Source: Lachnospiraceae bacterium (GTDB lineage: Bacteria > Bacillota > Clostridia > Lachnospirales > Lachnospiraceae). From it: a DNA stretch of 9,351 bases. A program made the translations under genes and the position numbers. The stretch spans positions 1-9,351 of the forward strand of contig VSND01000106.1 of NCBI GenBank assembly GCA_009774145.1, written 5' to 3'. The first letter of the stretch is position 1, and the number at the start of each line of letters is the position of its first letter. This document shows positions 6,447-9,351 of this stretch, piece by piece. The notes below the pieces were generated by a model. That model worked only from the letters and a program-made list of their open reading frames with translations, was not told the DNA's origin and searched no databases.

Positions 6447-7207
6447 AATACACTCTCGATACAGATTTTTCATCACTGAACGGGCCAAAGGCAGTCAACT
6501 GGATCATAGGCTTTCAGGATATGACTGAGGATGCTTTTGCGGACAGCAGCAGCCATTCACGGCTTTTGGGGAATCTTCTGATTCTGGAACCATATTTACA
6601 TACGATTCGCCAGGGGCTGGCAGACAGGGGCAGGACGGTTCCGGCCATTCTTCAGGAGGCCCTTGACATACTTTGGGATTATCTGGAAGGCAGGAAAGCA
6701 CCGTCCGATTTTCAGGATTTTGCCAATAACCTTTACGCCGCTGCCCTTGATTATAATGTGGGGGAAGAAATAACCGATGCACAGGCGGAATTTTCCAGGA
6801 AATATGTAGACATTCCCTGGGGGAAAAACAGTGAATGGCAGATACTCACATGGCTTTCTGTCCTTTTGATGGAAGTGGTTGCAATCAGTGGTGGATGGCT
6901 GGATTTTGAAGAATATGAACAGGACGTGGATTTTGTGGAAATGGAAGAAATGCTGAATATGCTGGTGGATGTCTTTATTGATCTTACCGATACGCCACTC
7001 CAATCCAATAAAGCAGTAGACGTAATGAACGCACAGGAACAGGTTTACCAGACACCGCTGTTCCGGCAGTTTATAGAACGCATTCAAAATGGGCTGAAAG
7101 CTGCGCTGTCGGCTACACCGGAGCAGTATCCGGCTCTCCGGGAAGAATATCGCCAGTATACGATTCTCCCGGAAGAATATGCTGTGAAACTGTTAGGATG
7201 TTTGTGA
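6443..7207 (+). CDS. Helical 254-aa protein, candidate immunity protein
   Basis: The start ATG 6443 follows AAGGAGG (6431-6437) with 5-base spacing. The open frame reaches back to 6392 without a good signal. The protein is acidic and mostly alpha-helical with many Leu/Trp/Tyr-rich helices (HSRLLGNLLILEPYL, ILQEALDILWDYLEG, FANNLYAAALDYN, WQILTWLSVLLMEVVAISGG, MEEMLNMLVDVFIDL). It has an unusually acidic FEEYEQDVDFVEMEEM segment at about 154-169. No signal peptide is seen, and the hydrophobic stretch around 135-150 is better explained as a buried helix than a membrane segment. All-helical proteins of this size occur as Imm5/DUF416-like immunity proteins, but I cannot assign the family with certainty. 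It lies 31 bases before the SUKH gene and probably shares its transcript. Confidence 0.7.
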   Translation: MKYTLDTDFSSLNGPKAVNWIIGFQDMTEDAFADSSSHSRLLGNLLILEPYLHTIRQGLADRGRTVPAILQEALDILWDYLEGRKAPSDFQDFANNLYAAALDYNVGEEITDAQAEFSRKYVDIPWGKNSEWQILTWLSVLLMEVVAISGGWLDFEEYEQDVDFVEMEEMLNMLVDVFIDLTDTPLQSNKAVDVMNAQEQVYQTPLFRQFIERIQNGLKAALSATPEQYPALREEYRQYTILPEEYAVKLLGCL

Positions 7208-7238
7208 TCTTTAAAAACATATGAGGGAGAGTTGGACT

Positions 7239-8162
7239 ATGTTTTTGAAAAAAGAAAAACCTGAATTTGAAATACGCCCATTGTACTCCATCCGTGAAGA
7301 ATTGGAACTAATAAAGGAGTTCTGCTGGCAGCCTAAACTGGCCGCAGGCAAGATCTACACGGAGGAAGAAATCGATGCAGTGGAACAGCGGCTGAACTAT
7401 AAGCTGCCGCAGCCTTTAAGAGAGCTTTATCTGGTGCTGGGCGACTACGCATGTGAAAAGAAAGACACCTATTTCTGCCGTCCGGAGGAACTCCACTGGA
7501 GCGGCGGGTATCTGCTGGTTGAAGCTATGGAAAGAACCAATCGGGGGTTGGGGATTTACCGAAAAGACCCCTATGCTTCGGTTTATGAGTGGAGGCGAAG
7601 CGAGGTTAACATATACGGCGAAGAGCAGGAGAAAAAGCCAAAATCAGAGGTGATAAGAAACAGCGCACGTAATCAGTATTTCTCAAAAGCCTGCTTTTAT
7701 TGGGATATTTTTATTATCCATCATGTGTTGGATAAGGTAATGCGGGATTGGTGGGAGCTGCACCAGTCCCGGATGACGGAGGAACTGTCTCCTTTTTATA
7801 TCGGCTGCCCTCTGCCAAAGAAACTGGACGAATTGCGGAAAGTCCGCCAAAGAATGGAAGAGTGGCTGGTTCCCATCTCGTCAAAGGCGGAGCTTCTAAG
7901 GGTGGACATATTTGGAAAGAATGTAGGGCCGGAGGATTATGTGGTCTATGCTTATACGGATTCAGAAAAAAACCTGATGATTCTATCCTTTAGCGCTCAG
8001 CAGAAATATGGGCTGATTACTAAGGAGCCGGTTCCTTATTCCTTTGCGGAACGGGTAGAAGAAAAAACCGGGATGCTGTTCTGGTCATGGAACGGGCAGG
8101 GCAGGAAACGGGTGGAGGATAAAGAAAGGGAAATGCAGGAAGCGGGCCTGTTTAAAAGGTGA
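7239..8162 (+). CDS. SUKH (SMI1/KNR4) domain immunity-type protein
   Basis: A 307-aa protein. ATG 7239 has AGGGAGA (7223-7229) at suitable spacing. ATG 7221 in the same frame has no RBS, so 7239 is chosen. The SUKH signature is clear at about 18-69: an amphipathic helix IREELELIKEF, then YTEEEIDAVEQRLNYKLPQP and LRELYLVLGD (40-69). This is followed by a strand-rich core with FCRPEEL and Trp/Tyr-rich segments, including CFYWDIFIIHHVLDKVMRDW at about 147-166. SUKH proteins are widespread immunity proteins against polymorphic nuclease toxins. The C-terminal half (about 180-300) is an extension beyond the minimal domain of about 150 residues. The gene's stop overlaps the region carrying the RBS of the next SUKH gene, pointing to an operon of paralogues. 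Confidence 0.8.
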   Translation: MFLKKEKPEFEIRPLYSIREELELIKEFCWQPKLAAGKIYTEEEIDAVEQRLNYKLPQPLRELYLVLGDYACEKKDTYFCRPEELHWSGGYLLVEAMERTNRGLGIYRKDPYASVYEWRRSEVNIYGEEQEKKPKSEVIRNSARNQYFSKACFYWDIFIIHHVLDKVMRDWWELHQSRMTEELSPFYIGCPLPKKLDELRKVRQRMEEWLVPISSKAELLRVDIFGKNVGPEDYVVYAYTDSEKNLMILSFSAQQKYGLITKEPVPYSFAERVEEKTGMLFWSWNGQGRKRVEDKEREMQEAGLFKR

Positions 8163-8167
8163 AAACG

Positions 8168-8416
8168 ATGTATGTAATTGAAAAGGAACTGAGGATACTC
8201 CGGCAGTTTATCAGCCCGAAGCATATGGAGGGCTTGAAAAAATGGAAATGTTATTCAGAGGATGAGATCCTGGCGGCAGAGAAGCGGCTTCATGTAAAGC
8301 TTACAGTCGTGATATTTATCATGCTCTATGTTGTCGGCGGCACAGAAAATGATATGGTTATGGACGTGACCTTTATCAATATGTGTGGTGACAACATAAG
8401 AATATTTCCCCTCTAA
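8168..8416 (+). pseudogene. Second SUKH gene, truncated at the mobile-element junction
   Basis: ATG 8168 is preceded by AAGGTGA (8156-8162), which overlaps the previous stop. GTG 8159 is an alternative start. The first 45 residues parallel the upstream SUKH protein: VIEKELRILRQF against IREELELIKEF, and YSEDEILAAEKRLHVKL against YTEEEIDAVEQRLNYKL, with 10 of 17 identical. Homology ends after KL at about position 8302, just where the conserved LP should follow. The frame then runs on to TAG-free sequence ending at TAA 8414, reading the opposite strand of a relaxase gene, which gives an unnatural tail from TVVIFIMLYV. The real gene has thus lost about two thirds or more of its length. The product is most likely non-functional. 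Confidence 0.8.
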
Positions 8417-8683
8417 AACCTTGTCCGCAAGTTCCTTCCCGATCTGGTGCGCTTCGTCAAAGCTGACCTCACCGGGAGCGAAAGCCTGTATCAGATGATA
8501 GGCTTTATGGGGGCTGTTTTCCCGGCAGTGGTCTAAGGTGTATTTGAAGTCAATCGCTGCGGTTTCCGGCGCACAGGCGTAGGAAGAAATGTAGATGCTT
8601 CCGTCTGTTTTGTCCGGGTTGCATATGTAGGCTACCGCTTTATCAACGGTTGCTGTGACAGCATGGATTTTTGTGACTGCCAT
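8255..8683 (-). pseudogene. mobA: MobA/VirD2-type relaxase, truncated after the HUH motif
   Basis: The start codon at 8683 gives MAVTKIHAVTATVDKAVAYI then CNPDKT, the usual start of Gram-positive MOB-P-type relaxases, with candidate catalytic Tyr19. Further on come HLIQAFAPGEVSFDEAHQIG and the metal-binding triad in HIDKGHVHNHIIF (about 102-114). Homology ends at about residue 127 (KYHDCK, near 8302), where intact relaxases go on into an SYY-type segment and several hundred more residues. The last 14-15 codons here, to the stop at 8255, are the antisense of the truncated SUKH gene. The relaxase would normally nick oriT and pilot the strand into the recipient. This copy keeps the nicking residues but lacks the rest of the domain and the C-terminus, so it is probably inactive. 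The start overlaps the mobC end by 52 bases. Confidence 0.85.
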
Positions 8684-8973
8684 ACCTGTTTCATCAACTC
8701 CTTTACTTCGTCCATATCTTCCTGATAGACGTGGTTTGTGCTGTTAATCCTCTTTGCAATCTGGTTCAGACTTGAACTGATCCGCCCAAGCTCCGTATTG
8801 TATTCCCGTAAAAAACTGTAATCCACGTCATAGACATATCCGTATAGAATCAGTTTCCGGATAAAAGCCGATTTGCTTTTCATGCCGGACAGCTTAAACT
8901 TCTCGTCAAGGATATATTGCTCCTTGTCATCTAAGTGAAATTCATTCCGGTTGGTGCGTGTCCTGTTTGCCAT
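8632..8973 (-). CDS. mobC: MobC-like relaxosome accessory protein
   Basis: A 113-aa protein starting MANRTRTNRNEFHL at 8973, behind AAAGGA (8984-8989, 10-base spacing). A longer frame exists, but upstream codons cross a terminator-like hairpin and have no RBS. The N-terminal part has the layout of a ribbon-helix-helix DNA-binding domain (a short strand, then LDEKFKLSGMKSKSAFIRKL), and the C-terminal part has the MobC signature around ELGRISSSLNQIAKRIN with a helical, basic tail. MobC proteins bind oriT next to the nick site and help the relaxase open the strands. The gene overlaps mobA by 52 bases, the normal operon arrangement. It appears intact although its partner relaxase is cut. Confidence 0.85.
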   Translation of the reverse strand: MANRTRTNRNEFHLDDKEQYILDEKFKLSGMKSKSAFIRKLILYGYVYDVDYSFLREYNTELGRISSSLNQIAKRINSTNHVYQEDMDEVKELMKQVWQSQKSMLSQQPLIKR

Positions 8974-9003
8974 TTTTACATCGTCCTTTCTAAATTTGGG
9001 CAT

Positions 9004-9038
9004 AAAAAAACTGCTGTAACTTGTTCGGTTTACAACAG
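9004..9038 (-). terminator. Terminator-like hairpin in the mobC leader (possible attenuator)
   Basis: Read on the - strand, CTGTTGTAA (9038-9030) pairs with TTACAGCAG (9019-9011), nine pairs including one G-T, around a 10-base loop. Seven T's follow at 9010-9004. It ends only 30 bases before the mobC start codon and lies downstream of the promoter at 9088-9116, so mobC transcripts must pass it. An alternative pairing of AACAG (9049-9053) with CTGTT (9034-9038) would disrupt the stem, so attenuation is possible. Confidence 0.6.
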
Positions 9039-9087
9039 TCTGGTTTCGTGTCTGTTCAGTTGTTTTGGATAGAATTATCCATGTGTT

Positions 9088-9116
9088 ATTGTAGCAAATC
9101 TGCGTGGGAAGGTCAA
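9088..9116 (-). promoter_or_regulatory. Sigma-70-type promoter for mobC-mobA
   Basis: On the - strand, TTGACC (9116-9111) and TACAAT (9093-9088) are separated by exactly 17 bases, close to the consensus TTGACA-17-TATAAT. Transcription would begin near 9081, giving a leader of about 108 bases before mobC. That leader starts with a GGATA-attc-TATCC hairpin (9080-9067) and contains the terminator-like stem described separately. Confidence 0.7.
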
Positions 9117-9161
9117 GGACTTGCAGAGAAAAACGCAAAGAAAACCAAAGAGGGTTAGGGA

Positions 9162-9204
9162 TACTTCCCTATGGAAATTTCATCATACGGACGGTAGGGA
9201 AGTA
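9162..9204. repeat. 10-bp inverted repeat, candidate oriT element
   Basis: TACTTCCCTA (9162-9171) and TAGGGAAGTA (9195-9204) are perfect complements around a 23-base spacer, followed by GGGGG. It lies upstream of mobC and mobA, where origins of transfer usually sit. Inverted repeats of this size next to mob genes commonly bind the relaxase or MobC. The nick site itself cannot be fixed from sequence alone. Confidence 0.5.
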
Positions 9205-9215
9205 GGGGGAATTTC

Positions 9216-9237
9216 GCCCATGTGTCCGGACATGGGC
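9216..9237. repeat. 8-bp-arm perfect hairpin
   Basis: GCCCATGT (9216-9223) and ACATGGGC (9230-9237) pair perfectly around GTCCGG. There is no T run on either side, so it is unlikely to be an intrinsic terminator. It is part of the repeat-dense segment between 9160 and 9320 and may be a relaxosome or accessory protein site. Confidence 0.5.
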
Positions 9238-9245
9238 AGTGCTTG

Positions 9246-9318
9246 CTATTCTTGTCAATAATTCTTGATAAGAATAGTTATCCCGACTTTTTTGGTATCA
9301 TGACTTTTTATCAAGAAT
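9246..9318. repeat. Three alternating copies of a TTCTTGATAA-like arm
   Basis: CTATTCTTGTCAA (9246-9258) and TTGATAAGAATAG (9265-9277) form 13-base arms with one mismatch and a 6-base loop. The central ATTCTTGATAA (9261-9271) is also a perfect 11-base inverted complement of TTATCAAGAAT (9308-9318). The central arm can therefore pair to the left or to the right but not both. Such overlapping repeats suit a protein-binding array at an oriT or recombination site. Confidence 0.5.
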
Positions 9319-9351
9319 GTTGTATTTGCGCCATTTCCTCGAAAAAAGGTC

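Noticed and set aside
9216..9318. CRISPR-like repeats near the right end
   Set aside because: The repeated arms are short, inverted and unevenly spaced, with no repeat-spacer pattern.

Overview
The window looks like an accessory region of a Firmicute, most likely a gut Clostridium-type or Lachnospiraceae bacterium. The support is AGGAGG-type ribosome binding sites, Gram-positive lipoprotein signals, a bacterial group II intron tail, and immunity families (Imm70, SUKH, DUF4299, DUF4291) that are common in that group. The species cannot be told from the sequence.

Layout: positions 1-75 are the 3' end of a group II intron (domains V and VI). From 152 to about 8302 every gene is on the + strand. 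In order: a DUF4299 protein with an overlapping 92-aa partner; a small ORF broken by a TAG; a 493-aa lipoprotein made of two tandem copies of one domain; a degraded stretch (2945-3442) with gene fragments in several frames; an Imm70-type immunity protein; two small membrane proteins; a 163-aa lipoprotein; a DUF4291 gene split by a one-base deletion in an A run; a small zinc-ribbon protein; a 254-aa helical protein with an 11-codon upstream ORF; a 307-aa SUKH (SMI1/KNR4) protein; and a second SUKH gene cut off after about 45 codons.

At about 8302 the island stops abruptly at a relaxase gene on the - strand, itself cut after about 127 codons. It is followed by an intact mobC, a strong promoter with a terminator-like hairpin in the mobC leader, and a 9160-9320 segment dense in inverted repeats that may be an oriT. 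This is one end of a mobilizable or conjugative element.

The best overall reading is an orphan immunity-gene island of the polymorphic-toxin (Rhs/WXG/T7SS-type) kind: many unrelated small proteins on one strand, each with its own RBS, predicted for cytosol, membrane and cell surface, with shreds of coding sequence between them and no full toxin. Only Imm70 and the SUKH genes tie directly to known immunity families; the same role for the other genes is inferred from context. Base composition is mosaic: 16 of 60 bases are G+C at 3721-3780, against 33 of 60 at 7501-7560. This suggests stepwise assembly from different donors.
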